From DSSM01 sp964484125 (lineage in GTDB: Bacteria > Bacteroidota > Ignavibacteria > Tepidaquicellales > Tepidaquicellaceae), in the NCBI GenBank assembly GCA_964484125.1, contig CAZAEK010000004.1:62001-126000 (forward strand): a stretch of 64,000 bases of DNA, in the 5' to 3' direction. The translations under genes were made by a program, and so were the position numbers. The notes beneath the pieces are model-generated. The model saw only the letters and a list, made by a program, of their open reading frames with translations, had not been told where the DNA came from and did no database searches. Below are positions 27,445-36,451 of the stretch, piece by piece (position 1 is the stretch's first letter; the number at the start of each line of letters is the position of its first letter).

Positions 27445-28263
27445 TTGAGATTTTATTTATTAATATTGATTATTTCAATAACCTGCTCTTCTCTCTTTTC
27501 ACAGACCAATAAGGTTATGGAACAGGGAGAAGAGCTTGATTATACTGTATATTTCGGATTTATAAAACTGGGTAGTGTAAAGTTCAGGGTAAATAATATT
27601 TACACAGAAAATAAGAAAAAGTATTATACTGCAGTAGCTGACATAAAAAGTTTTGAAGGCATTCCTTTTATAGGGATTCATTTTATATTTGAATCTGCAA
27701 TGCTTCAGGATAAAAACGGATTAATAACATCTGAATTTCATTCGACCGAATTTAAAGATTCAGATGCAGGCGGGAAAATGAAAATTAATTCTGATTATTT
27801 ATTTGATTATGATTCAAATCGTATTCATATTAAGAAGTTTTCCGATCCCGGATCAAAAATATTAATGGATACAACTGTAACATTCATAAAAGGAAGGGAG
27901 TATCAGGACGGTTTGTCAATTTTCTATAATGCAAGGATAAATTCACTTCAAAAATCAGAACCAAGAAAGAATGTATATGTTTATATAAACGAGAAAGAGT
28001 CTTCAGTGAAATACTCTTTTAACTTTAACAGGGATGCAGTATCAGGAGGAATTGCAGAATTTGATTTAGCGGCAATAAAAGTAGCCGGAGTAGCTCAGTT
28101 TATAGGAATACTTGGTTTAACTGGAGAATTTGAGGGTTGGATTTCAGATGATGAATACAGAATACCATATAAAGCAAGGTTTAATATTACAATAGGAAGT
28201 GTAACATTAGAGTTGACATCTTATAAGAGAAAGGGGTGGCAACCACCAAAGTTCATTGATTAA
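27445..28263 (+). CDS. DUF3108 domain protein
   Basis: 272 aa with a signal peptide (cleavage near SLFSQ) and a DUF3108-type beta-rich body (EQGEELDYTVYFGFIKLGSVKF at the start, a typical opening of the family). Family members are predicted periplasmic or outer-membrane-associated proteins with a lipocalin/LolB-like shape; no activity is established. The start is TTG at 27445, three bases after the protease stop, so the pair is surely co-transcribed. No catalytic motif is seen. Confidence 0.8.
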   Translation: MRFYLLILIISITCSSLFSQTNKVMEQGEELDYTVYFGFIKLGSVKFRVNNIYTENKKKYYTAVADIKSFEGIPFIGIHFIFESAMLQDKNGLITSEFHSTEFKDSDAGGKMKINSDYLFDYDSNRIHIKKFSDPGSKILMDTTVTFIKGREYQDGLSIFYNARINSLQKSEPRKNVYVYINEKESSVKYSFNFNRDAVSGGIAEFDLAAIKVAGVAQFIGILGLTGEFEGWISDDEYRIPYKARFNITIGSVTLELTSYKRKGWQPPKFID

Positions 28264-28324
28264 TGAATTGATTAAATTAACCTCATTAGATAAATTTAAG
28301 GATTATTAAACTTTAATATTTGAA

Positions 28325-28954
28325 ATGAAATTAATTATTTTAAATTTAATAGCCGCTGTTTTTTTATTTATTAATATTAATACAACATATTCGCAGGATG
28401 CACAGGAAGTAATTAAAAACGTCCAGAGTGTATATAAGGGAATAAAGGATGCCAAAGCTACATTTTCCCTAAGTGAAAAAGTTTCCGGTAAAAGTTCTTC
28501 AACATCAGGGACAATGTATATTCAGAAGGAAAAAAAATATAAAATTAAAACAAAAACATTTACACTTGTAACAGACGGAGTAACAACCTGGTCATATTCT
28601 CCATCAAAAAAACAGGTAGTAATTGATAATTACAAAGAAGACGGTAATTCATTCTCTCCAAATAAATTTTTATTTAATTACCCGGAAAATTTTTACTCTG
28701 ATTTAACCGGAGAAGAAAAAGTAGGAAATGATAATTGCTATGTTTTAAAACTTACTCCAAGAACAAAAGGTATGATAAAATCAGCAAAAGTATGGGTTGA
28801 CAAAGAACAATATTTAATAAGAAAAATCACAATATCTTCTTCCGGTTCCACAAAGACATATACATTGAAATCTATCACCCTTGATGCCGGAATCAGTTCA
28901 TCGGAATTTTCGTTTTCACCTCCAGCTGGGGTTGAAGTAATTGACCTCAGATAA
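28325..28954 (+). CDS. lolA: LolA-like outer-membrane lipoprotein carrier protein
   Basis: 209 aa with signal peptide (cleavage near TTYSQ) and a LolA/LolB-like half barrel: VQSVYKGIKDAKATFSL, YIQKEKKYKIKT, TDGVTTWSYSP and KVWVDKEQYLIRKI strands appear in family order. LolA ferries lipoproteins through the periplasm. The lack of a lipobox Cys separates it from LolB. It lies 61 bases after the DUF3108 gene and 10 bases before the UPF0104 gene, in what looks like one envelope operon. Confidence 0.85.
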   Translation: MKLIILNLIAAVFLFININTTYSQDAQEVIKNVQSVYKGIKDAKATFSLSEKVSGKSSSTSGTMYIQKEKKYKIKTKTFTLVTDGVTTWSYSPSKKQVVIDNYKEDGNSFSPNKFLFNYPENFYSDLTGEEKVGNDNCYVLKLTPRTKGMIKSAKVWVDKEQYLIRKITISSSGSTKTYTLKSITLDAGISSSEFSFSPPAGVEVIDLR

Positions 28955-28964
28955 AAAATATTGA

Positions 28965-30041
28965 TTGAAAAAATTCAGTAAAATATCAAGATTTGTTATA
29001 TTATTCGGGCTTCTAATATTTTTTCTGTATCTTGCATTCAGAGATATAAATTTTAGTGGATTATTAACTGAGCTTGGAAGAACAAATTATTTTCTAGCAA
29101 TTCTTGCAATGCTTATAGGGGTATATGTGGGAAGCTGGATAAGGGCATATAGGTGGAAATATTTTTTATATCCCGAGAAGAAAGAATTAAAACTCACAGA
29201 TTTATTTTCAGCTGTAATGGTAGGATATTTTTTCAATGCATTAATTCCAAGGGCAGGGGAATTATCGAGACCTTTTTTGCTTGCTCAGAAATATGGTATA
29301 TCAAAAGCATTTACGTTAGGAACTATTGTGGTGGAAAGGATTTTCGATATGCTGTCAATGTTTCTTGTATTTGGCTTGTGTCTGATGTTTTACAGAGATG
29401 ACCTGCAGAAAGCATTTGGAGAATATAACATCGAGGGAATTTCTTTGTATTTTTCTATCGGTATGATTCTATTTGTAGTGATAGTAAGTATAATGCTTTT
29501 AAAATTTGATAAGACGGAGAAATTGATTGAAAAAATTAATAATAAAATTCTTCCGGAAAAATATCAGGCAAAAGTAAATAGAGTATTACTCTCGCTTATA
29601 AGCGGTTTCTCATTCCTAAAATATCCTAAATATTATTATAAGATATTTCTATTTACTGTTCTACTTTGGTTGGATTATGCTTTATCTACATGGGTATTAA
29701 TGTTTGCATTTAAAAACGATATTCTTAATTCTCTGAGTTACATGGATGCAAATCTTGTTCTAACCCTGACTTCTTTTGCTCAAACATTACCTCTTCCTGG
29801 CAATTCTGCCGGTTCAATACATTTTTTTATAAAGACAACTCTCAATGTAGTATTCGGAGTTGATAATGAAACTGCTCTTGCATTTGGTACTGTAAATCAC
29901 ATGCTCGGATTTCTTGGTATAATAACAATCGGTTTGTATTATTCTGTAAAAGAGAATTACAAATTCAGTTTTAAAAGTTCGAGAGAAGAAACCCCTGAAA
30001 TACAGAGCATTTCCGAAAAAGTAGAAGAGAAAGCACATTAA
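28965..30041 (+). CDS. UPF0104/AglD-like membrane protein (lysylphosphatidylglycerol synthase TM family)
   Basis: 358 aa, eight or nine transmembrane helices, TTG start. The segments RAYRWKYFL, GYFFNALIPRAGELSRP and TIVVERIFDMLSMFL match the LPG_synthase_TM family (PF03706), which includes the flippase-like part of MprF and AglD. Related proteins move or build lipid-linked compounds. The catalytic lysyl-transferase domain of MprF is absent. It ends a likely operon with lolA; the Glu/Lys-rich tail is soluble. The following 211 bases contain the sigma-54 promoter region. Confidence 0.8.
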   Translation: MKKFSKISRFVILFGLLIFFLYLAFRDINFSGLLTELGRTNYFLAILAMLIGVYVGSWIRAYRWKYFLYPEKKELKLTDLFSAVMVGYFFNALIPRAGELSRPFLLAQKYGISKAFTLGTIVVERIFDMLSMFLVFGLCLMFYRDDLQKAFGEYNIEGISLYFSIGMILFVVIVSIMLLKFDKTEKLIEKINNKILPEKYQAKVNRVLLSLISGFSFLKYPKYYYKIFLFTVLLWLDYALSTWVLMFAFKNDILNSLSYMDANLVLTLTSFAQTLPLPGNSAGSIHFFIKTTLNVVFGVDNETALAFGTVNHMLGFLGIITIGLYYSVKENYKFSFKSSREETPEIQSISEKVEEKAH

Positions 30042-30051
30042 ATTAATAAAT

Positions 30052-30069
30052 TCCGACAAAATTGTAACT
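30052..30069. promoter_or_regulatory. Candidate activator-binding site upstream of the PqqD operon
   Basis: TCCGACAAAATTG followed by TAACT: the CGACA-N4-TGT core resembles the perfect inverted repeat at 37194-37211. The 13-mer TCCGACAAAATTG recurs on the minus strand at 49808-49820. It lies about 140 bases upstream of the sigma-54 promoter, a usual distance for an enhancer site. Functional assignment is inference. Confidence 0.35.
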
Positions 30070-30206
30070 TTATCATAACAAAAATTGCAGAAAAATAGCG
30101 GTTAATTATTATTTATTACGTCTAATATATACAAAATCGCTAAAATTAAAACAAATTAAACCATTTCATTACAATTGCTGTCAAAATAATTAGCTACAAC
30201 ATTATT

Positions 30207-30222
30207 TGGCACAATATTTGCA
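30207..30222 (+). promoter_or_regulatory. Sigma-54 (RpoN) promoter of the PqqD/ATP-grasp operon
   Basis: TGGCAC-AATAT-TTGCA is a full match to the -24/-12 consensus TGGCAC-N5-TTGCW. Transcription should start near 30232, giving a leader of about 20 bases before the pqqD-like ATG at 30253. Sigma-54 promoters need an AAA+ activator; the one in this window is encoded at 50206-51582. Confidence 0.88.
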
Positions 30223-30252
30223 CTTACTGAATATAATGAAAATAATAAAAAT

Positions 30253-30495
30253 ATGAAGATAAATAAGAAAATAGCAGTTAGTGAATCCGGATTTGTTTTT
30301 GATTCATCAACAGGAGATTCATTTTCAGTTAATCCAATTGGGATTGAAATTATTGAAATGATAAGGGACAACAAAAATGAAGACGAAATAAAGAGGGAAT
30401 TATTGGATAAATACGATGTTTCTGTACCTGTTTTGGAGAAATCACTTTCAGAATTTATAGGTTCATTAAGAAATGCAAAAATTTTAGAAGATTGA
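30253..30495 (+). CDS. Stand-alone PqqD-family (RiPP recognition element) protein
   Basis: 80 aa. The sequence follows the PqqD pattern: short strands (AVSESGFVFDSSTGDSFSV), the NPIGIEIIEMI helix, then a winged-helix part (EDEIKRELLDKYDVSVPVLEKSLSEFIGSL). PqqD-like domains bind leader peptides and present them to modifying enzymes. No pqqA, pqqC or pqqE is nearby, so PQQ synthesis is not indicated. One base separates it from the ATP-grasp gene. A six-residue ORF (30236-30256) overlaps its ATG. The partner peptide is not visible; it may also hold a non-peptide substrate or carrier. Confidence 0.8.
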   Translation: MKINKKIAVSESGFVFDSSTGDSFSVNPIGIEIIEMIRDNKNEDEIKRELLDKYDVSVPVLEKSLSEFIGSLRNAKILED

Positions 30496-30496
30496 T

Positions 30497-31543
30497 ATGT
30501 CTAAAAACAAGATTACAATAGCCGCAACAGGATTGAATAACACTGATAATCCCGGACCGGGAATTCCGTTTATAAGAGGTGTACGTGAGTCTAAAGAGTT
30601 TGATGTTCGTATAGTTGGATTAGCTTATGAAAATCTGGAACCCGGAATTTATATGCACGAGTTAATAAATAAAACATATCAGATACCATATCCTTCCTCA
30701 GGCTCAGATGTCTTAATAAGACGGATAGAATATATAAACAGTTTAGAAAATATAGATGTATTAGTGCCAAATTTTGATGCAGAGCTTTACACATTTATGA
30801 AGTCTTCAGATAAATTAAAGGAAATGGGAATAAATACATTTCTCCCGACTTTAGAGCAATTTGAAGAGCGACATAAATCGGTTTTGCCTGAATTCGGAAA
30901 GAAATATGATATAAAGGTTCCTGGTAGCAGGGCGATTTTTTCGGAGCGGGAAATTCCGGAAATAATAAATGAATATAAATATCCTCTGCTTGTTAAAGGC
31001 AAATATTATGAGGCTTATGTTGCATATACATCTGAACAGGTGAGTATCTTTATGAACAGGATAGCGGCTAAATGGGGACTGCCAATAATAATTCAGGAAT
31101 TCGTAAGAGGAACAGAAGTGAATGTCGTTGCGCTCGGAGATGGCAATGGAAATACTATCGGAGCTGTTCCAATGAGGAAGCAATACATCACAGATAAAGG
31201 TAAAGCATGGGCAGGAATAACATTAGATGATTCAAAGTTACTGGACATTACTAATAAAATAATCAGTAATACAAAGTGGCGTGGTGGTATGGAACTTGAG
31301 ATGATAAAAACCGAAGATGGAGAATATTATCTGATAGAAATAAATCCGAGACTCCCTGCCTGGGTTTACTTATCAGTTGGAGCAGGTCAGAATTTACCGG
31401 AAGCATTAGTTAAACTGGCTTTAGGCGAAAGAGTAGAACCAATGACAGAATATAAAAAAGGAACGTTATTTATAAGATATTCATACGATTTAATCTGTGA
31501 TATATCTGAATTTGAAAAACTAACTTTAAACGGCGAATTATAA
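30497..31543 (+). CDS. ATP-grasp ligase (CarB/PylC-like)
   Basis: 348 aa. A pre-ATP-grasp Rossmann-like part (about 1-115) is followed by the ATP-grasp fold: YKYPLLVKGKYYEAYVA (nucleotide-binding Lys), IIQEFVRGTEVNVVALGD and GGMELEMIKTEDGEYYLIEINPRLPAW with metal-binding Glu/Asn near the end. The family joins a carboxylate, as acyl phosphate, to an amine or thiol. The pair with the following decarboxylase suggests that an amino acid is attached to an acceptor and then decarboxylated. The substrate is unknown; amino-acid ligation and peptide modification are both possible. 13 bases lead to the next gene. Confidence 0.82.
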   Translation: MSKNKITIAATGLNNTDNPGPGIPFIRGVRESKEFDVRIVGLAYENLEPGIYMHELINKTYQIPYPSSGSDVLIRRIEYINSLENIDVLVPNFDAELYTFMKSSDKLKEMGINTFLPTLEQFEERHKSVLPEFGKKYDIKVPGSRAIFSEREIPEIINEYKYPLLVKGKYYEAYVAYTSEQVSIFMNRIAAKWGLPIIIQEFVRGTEVNVVALGDGNGNTIGAVPMRKQYITDKGKAWAGITLDDSKLLDITNKIISNTKWRGGMELEMIKTEDGEYYLIEINPRLPAWVYLSVGAGQNLPEALVKLALGERVEPMTEYKKGTLFIRYSYDLICDISEFEKLTLNGEL

Positions 31544-31556
31544 AAAAAATAACAAT

Positions 31557-32912
31557 ATGAAAAAACTACATTTTGAAAGACCAATTATAAAAAAGATAAA
31601 TATAGGAATATCAAATAAATTTGGGTCAAAGACAGAATTCGAACCGATAACAGAAATAGATGGGGTTGATATAAAAGAGTTGATAGAAAAATACGGCTCA
31701 CCATTATTTATAATATCTGAAAAAACAATCAGGGAGACATATCGCGAAGCGAAGCAGGCATTTGAGAGCCGATTTCCGAAAGTACAGTTTGCCTGGTCAT
31801 ATAAAACGAATTATCTCGATGCAGTATGCAGGGTCTTTCATCAGGAAGGTTCATGGGCAGAAGTTGTATCACGCTTCGAATATGAAAAAGCATTGGAGAA
31901 TGGAATGCCGGGAAATAAAATAATCTTTAACGGACCGGATAAAACTGATGATGACTTAAAAATTGCAATTGAAAATGAATCCTATATACATATTGACCAT
32001 TTTGAAGAATTATATTCTATCATAAGTCTTTCAGAAGAACTCAAAAGAAAGCCCAAAGTGGCTATAAGAGTTAATATGGATACAGGAATATATCCTATGT
32101 GGGATAGGTTCGGTTTTAATTACGAAAATGGTGAAGCATGGGAAGCAATTAATAAAATAATGATGAATGATAAACTTGAATTAGTCGGGCTCCATACTCA
32201 TATAGGAACATTTATGTTAAGTTCTAATGCATATTACGTAGCCGCTTCAAAATTAGCTGATTTGGCTTATCATATAAAAAAGAAATACAATCATTCAATT
32301 AAGTATATTGATATGGGAGGAGGGTTTGCCTCAAAGAATACCCTGAAAGGTGCATACCTATCGGGATTGGATACATCTCCCTCTTTTAATGATTATGCTG
32401 AAGCAATATCATCTGCTTTGCTGAATTCTGAAATACCACCAGACGGTTTACCATTGCTTATACTTGAAACCGGCAGAGCTTTAATAGACGATGCCGGAAG
32501 TCTTGCTGGAACCGTGATTGCAATTAAAAAATTATCAGACGGACGACGTTCAACAATAGTAGATTTTGGAGTAAATATTCTTTTTACTTCTTTCTGGTAT
32601 GAACATAAAATTACTCCGGCACAGGGGTTCACACAATATTCGGAGACAAGCTGTATGTATGGACCATTATGTATGAATATTGATGTTATCAGAGAATCGG
32701 TTACATTACCTCCTCTTAAAAAAGGTGATAATCTTGTTGTCAGCAGAATAGGAGCATATAATATGACACAATGGATGCAGTTTATAACATTAAGACCGAA
32801 AGTTGTAATGATTGATACAAACGGAAATACACATATTATAAGAAATAATGAATCGCTGTCAGATATAAAAGGCCTGGAATCAATACCTGAGCACTTAAAA
32901 AAAATAAGATAA
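31557..32912 (+). CDS. LysA-fold PLP-dependent decarboxylase
   Basis: 451-aa group IV (alanine-racemase-fold) decarboxylase. PLP-binding Lys83 is in WSYKTNY; further motifs are LHTHIGTF (His), DMGGGFAS (phosphate loop), ETGRALIDDAG, GPLCMNIDVI (the dimer-contributed Cys and Asp) and SRIGAYNMTQ (Tyr). All active-site elements are kept, so it should be active. Diaminopimelate decarboxylase is the nearest named enzyme, but ETGR in place of the usual EPGR, the long N-terminal extension (about 45 residues) and the operon context argue for another substrate, for example an aminoacyl group made by the ATP-grasp ligase. The next gene begins 3 bases later. Confidence 0.82.
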   Translation: MKKLHFERPIIKKINIGISNKFGSKTEFEPITEIDGVDIKELIEKYGSPLFIISEKTIRETYREAKQAFESRFPKVQFAWSYKTNYLDAVCRVFHQEGSWAEVVSRFEYEKALENGMPGNKIIFNGPDKTDDDLKIAIENESYIHIDHFEELYSIISLSEELKRKPKVAIRVNMDTGIYPMWDRFGFNYENGEAWEAINKIMMNDKLELVGLHTHIGTFMLSSNAYYVAASKLADLAYHIKKKYNHSIKYIDMGGGFASKNTLKGAYLSGLDTSPSFNDYAEAISSALLNSEIPPDGLPLLILETGRALIDDAGSLAGTVIAIKKLSDGRRSTIVDFGVNILFTSFWYEHKITPAQGFTQYSETSCMYGPLCMNIDVIRESVTLPPLKKGDNLVVSRIGAYNMTQWMQFITLRPKVVMIDTNGNTHIIRNNESLSDIKGLESIPEHLKKIR

Positions 32913-32915
32913 TAT

Positions 32916-35108
32916 TTGAAAAGTAATCTAAAATTAGTTGAATTAACTGCAGGCATAAGAAACAGCTATTCTGTGATATTCTTCTCAGAGAATGCTTTTT
33001 TTGGATTAATTCTTATATTTATAACATTCTTTGATTTGGTAGCAGGATTCTGCGGTTTGTTGGCAGTTATTACTGCGAATATTTTTGCAGTATATTTTGG
33101 TTTCGATAATTTAAGTATTAAGAAGGGATTATATGGATTTAATGCTCTTTTAACCGGTCTTGGATTAGGTATAAATTTTGAATTTAGTTTTTTATTAGTA
33201 ATACTTGTCTTTCTTTCTGCAATTCTATCTCTTCTTCTAACTATAGTTTTAGAAGGAATTTTCAGGAAATACGGTTCCCCTTATCTTAGTTTGCCTTTTC
33301 TTTTGGCGATATGGATATTTTTGATGGCAGCAGGAAAAATCGGTATGCTTGATACGACACAAAGAGGTCCATTTAGCTTTGGATTCCATACATTATCATC
33401 TATTGAAATTGTTATAAACCAAATAAAAATCTTTTTCGATTCTGTATTTACAAATGATGTTACAAGATATTTTCTAAAATCACTTTCTTCTATTTATTTC
33501 CAATACGGAATAATTGCAGGATTTATTGTTTTTATCGGATTATTATTCCACTCAAGAATTGCCACATTGTATTCATTTATTGGATATATCGCAACACTCG
33601 GCTTTTTAAACTATAGCGGAATTTATTTCTCAGAAGCTGATTTTTACTATTTAGGGTTTAATTATATACTGCTTTCGATTGCGATAGGTTGCTATTTTTT
33701 AATTCCTTCAATATACTCTTTGCTCTGGGTATTGATTCTTATTCCGCTGAATGTTATTGTAACGCAAGGGTTATTTGTACTTTTAAGCGTATGGGGATTG
33801 CCTGTATTTTCACTACCTTTTAATCTAATTGTAATTATATTTCTTTATTTTCTGAAATTAAGGTATTATAAAGATGATAAATTATCTGAGGTCTATTACT
33901 TCTTTCCAAATCCTGAAAAGACACTATATAATTATCTGACCAATACTGACAGATTCAGGAATAAAACGGCAATTGATTTCAAACTTCCTTTCTTAGGAGA
34001 ATGGTATGTTTCTCAAGGGTATGAAGGTAATATTACACATAAAGATAAATGGAAATATGCTTATGATTTTATAATAAAGGATTTTAAAGGAATGCATTAT
34101 AAAGGAGACGGCTCTAAAGCAGAAGATTATTACTGCTATAATAAACCTGTCCTTGCGCCTGCAGATGGAACGGTAGAAAATGTGATAGATGATGTTGCAG
34201 ATAACGAAATCGGAAATGTAAATACAGAAGATAATTGGGGAAATAGCATAGTTATTAAACATTCCGAATACTTGTATAGTCAAATGAGTCATCTAAAGCA
34301 GGGAACAATAAAAGTAATGCCCGGCGACAAAGTCAAAGCCGGACAGCATATTGCAAATGTTGGTAATTCAGGCCGTTCACCCGAACCTCATTTGCATTTC
34401 CAGGTACAGCAAGAGCCCAAGGTTGGTTCTTATACATTAAAATATCCTTTCGGAAATTATTTATTATCGAGAGATAATAAAGGAGAGCAGAGAAATATTC
34501 TAAAGAGTTATTCTTACCCGCTTGAAAAAGAAATTATTAAGAATTTTGATACTTTAAAACTACTAAAAAATTCATTAGCTTTTTCACCCGGTTCATTAAT
34601 AAAATATAATTACAGAGGATTCATAAACGGTTTAGCTGAGTTTGAATCAGTAACTGATATATACAATGTATCATACCTGATTAATAAGGCAACAGGATCA
34701 AAAGCATATTTTTCAGTTGAAAATGACTCGTTTTATTTTTACGATTACACAGGTGGAAAATCTGATATATTATATTTTGTATTTTTAGCTTTGTATAGAA
34801 TACCTTTGGGATATAACTATGATTCTAAAATTTCTGACAAGATAAGAATTGATTTAATTCACAATAAATACGGAATGATTCTACAGGATTTGGTAGCTCC
34901 ATTTTATGTTTATAAAAGAGCTAATTATAATATAAATTTCCGTGAAATTGATAACCCAATCGTGCCGGCAAGGATAATAATTGATTCATCTGTTGATAAC
35001 GGGAAAAAAGTAATTATGAATTCGGAAATTACAATTGCACCCGGGAAAGTAGAAAAAATTAAAATATCATATTTCTATAAAAAAATTGAATTACAATGGG
35101 TAGATTAG
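32916..35108 (+). CDS. Urea-transporter domain fused to M23 metallopeptidase
   Basis: 730 aa, TTG start. Residues 1-310 form about ten hydrophobic helices with the urea-transporter (PF03253) pattern, including GLYGFNALLTGLGLGI and YGSPYLSLPFLLAIWIF. Residues 345-520 are an M23/LytM domain with all zinc ligands: His375 (ITHKDKW), Asp384 (YAYDF) and HLH 492-494. The last 200 residues are beta-rich and unassigned. The peptidase should sit in the periplasm and cut peptidoglycan crosslinks or a secreted peptide; the membrane part may move urea, an amide or another small product. It overlaps the next gene by 13 bases. The fusion is not a textbook combination. Confidence 0.82.
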   Translation: MKSNLKLVELTAGIRNSYSVIFFSENAFFGLILIFITFFDLVAGFCGLLAVITANIFAVYFGFDNLSIKKGLYGFNALLTGLGLGINFEFSFLLVILVFLSAILSLLLTIVLEGIFRKYGSPYLSLPFLLAIWIFLMAAGKIGMLDTTQRGPFSFGFHTLSSIEIVINQIKIFFDSVFTNDVTRYFLKSLSSIYFQYGIIAGFIVFIGLLFHSRIATLYSFIGYIATLGFLNYSGIYFSEADFYYLGFNYILLSIAIGCYFLIPSIYSLLWVLILIPLNVIVTQGLFVLLSVWGLPVFSLPFNLIVIIFLYFLKLRYYKDDKLSEVYYFFPNPEKTLYNYLTNTDRFRNKTAIDFKLPFLGEWYVSQGYEGNITHKDKWKYAYDFIIKDFKGMHYKGDGSKAEDYYCYNKPVLAPADGTVENVIDDVADNEIGNVNTEDNWGNSIVIKHSEYLYSQMSHLKQGTIKVMPGDKVKAGQHIANVGNSGRSPEPHLHFQVQQEPKVGSYTLKYPFGNYLLSRDNKGEQRNILKSYSYPLEKEIIKNFDTLKLLKNSLAFSPGSLIKYNYRGFINGLAEFESVTDIYNVSYLINKATGSKAYFSVENDSFYFYDYTGGKSDILYFVFLALYRIPLGYNYDSKISDKIRIDLIHNKYGMILQDLVAPFYVYKRANYNINFREIDNPIVPARIIIDSSVDNGKKVIMNSEITIAPGKVEKIKISYFYKKIELQWVD

Positions 35109-36451
35109 TTTTTATTTCAATCTTAATATTGCTTATATTATATGAAGAATCTCAGGCACAGAAAACCCTTATAGATTATGATAAATCAACTTATGATTTA
35201 TATGTATCAAAAAAATGGGATGAATTAATAGAAGAAGGTAAGCGGTCAATTGAAAATGGTTTTGATTTTTATTACTTGAGGGTTAGAATGGGAATAGCTT
35301 ATTATGAGAATGAAAACTATATTGAAGCCATACCCCAATTCGAAAATGCACTTTCATTCATTCCTGAAGATTCTGTCTCTGCAGAGTATTTATATTATTC
35401 GAATATTTTTCTCGGCAGAAAAAAGGAGGCACTTGTAGTAACAGAAAATTTTCCGGAAAAATTTTCAAAGAAGAAATTATTAAGTAATACTAATTTCTTT
35501 GATGGATTATATACTGAGGGTGGAGTTGTTATAAATTCAGGTTATGATAATCTTTCCAAAAGTCCTGGTAAACCTCCCCAGAAGGGAATATTTGAGGAGT
35601 ATAAGCAAACGAAAAATTACCGATATAATAATCTGAGCTTAGTGCATAATCTAAGTAAAAGAGTTTCAATATTTCACGGAATTGGAAATATTTACATCAA
35701 TAACACAAAACAATTTAGTTCACTTACTGATGGGAATATAGAATTCGATATAAAAACAAATCAATGGGATTATTATTTAAGTACAGGTCTATATGCAGGG
35801 GCTGGTATTAATTTGTATGGTTTCATACACTACCTTAATGTTGATGTGGAGGATTTTGAATACTACATTGATTCTGGTTTTTCTGCTGTGAAAACTGTTT
35901 ATAAGAAAACCCGCAATCAATCTGATGAATTACTTGGTGGCTTTAATATGAGTTATAACTTTTCACATTTTCAAATATCAAATACTTTTTCGGCTTCAAA
36001 CTTCAACGATGGTAATCAATATCAAAACACTATAAGAGTTATATATTATCCTATGGGTAATCTTAATTTGTATTTTATAAACGATTTCACTGGTCATTTT
36101 CAAAAACAATCAGGCGAAACAATATTTAAAAACAGGTTCCTATGGACCGGAAGAGCAGGCGTAAAATTATCAGATGATTTTTGGGCTGAAGCATTTTATA
36201 CAAATGGCGAAATAGAAAACTATAATGAGGAAAACGGATATATCGTATATAACAATTACAATGTTATCAGAAGAAAACTCGGATTCAACCTGATTTTTTC
36301 ATTGAGCACTCAGTTTGAGCTTTCTATAAGGTATCAGAATTATGAACAAACAAGTTATAAATTTATTTACTTTGACTCAACAAATTATACAACAAATTCA
36401 ATTAAAAATATAAACCATTCCATAATCGGAGGTATTAAATGGACATTCTAA
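35096..36451 (+). CDS. TPR plus outer-membrane barrel protein
   Basis: 451 aa. Signal peptide (cleavage near ESQAQ), then about 110 residues with TPR-like helices (AIPQFENALSFIPEDSVSAEYLYYSNIFLGRKKEA), then about 310 residues of alternating strands ending in HSIIGGIKWTF, a typical outer-membrane C-terminus. The layout resembles YaiO-type barrels with an N-terminal TPR. It overlaps both neighbours by 13 bases, which suggests equal expression with the UT-M23 fusion. It probably gives the system an outer-membrane exit or surface anchor. No enzymatic motif. Confidence 0.72.
   Translation: MGRLVFISILILLILYEESQAQKTLIDYDKSTYDLYVSKKWDELIEEGKRSIENGFDFYYLRVRMGIAYYENENYIEAIPQFENALSFIPEDSVSAEYLYYSNIFLGRKKEALVVTENFPEKFSKKKLLSNTNFFDGLYTEGGVVINSGYDNLSKSPGKPPQKGIFEEYKQTKNYRYNNLSLVHNLSKRVSIFHGIGNIYINNTKQFSSLTDGNIEFDIKTNQWDYYLSTGLYAGAGINLYGFIHYLNVDVEDFEYYIDSGFSAVKTVYKKTRNQSDELLGGFNMSYNFSHFQISNTFSASNFNDGNQYQNTIRVIYYPMGNLNLYFINDFTGHFQKQSGETIFKNRFLWTGRAGVKLSDDFWAEAFYTNGEIENYNEENGYIVYNNYNVIRRKLGFNLIFSLSTQFELSIRYQNYEQTSYKFIYFDSTNYTTNSIKNINHSIIGGIKWTF

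Noticed and set aside
30253..30495. Assignment of the PqqD-like gene to PQQ biosynthesis
   Set aside because: None of pqqA, pqqB, pqqC or pqqE is present and the neighbours are an ATP-grasp ligase and a decarboxylase.
31557..32912. Calling the decarboxylase lysA of lysine synthesis
   Set aside because: The active site fits the superfamily, but ETGR, the N-terminal extension and the sigma-54 operon context do not support a housekeeping lysine role.
32393..32956. Long minus-strand frame over the decarboxylase
   Set aside because: The plus strand carries all decarboxylase motifs; this is a shadow.
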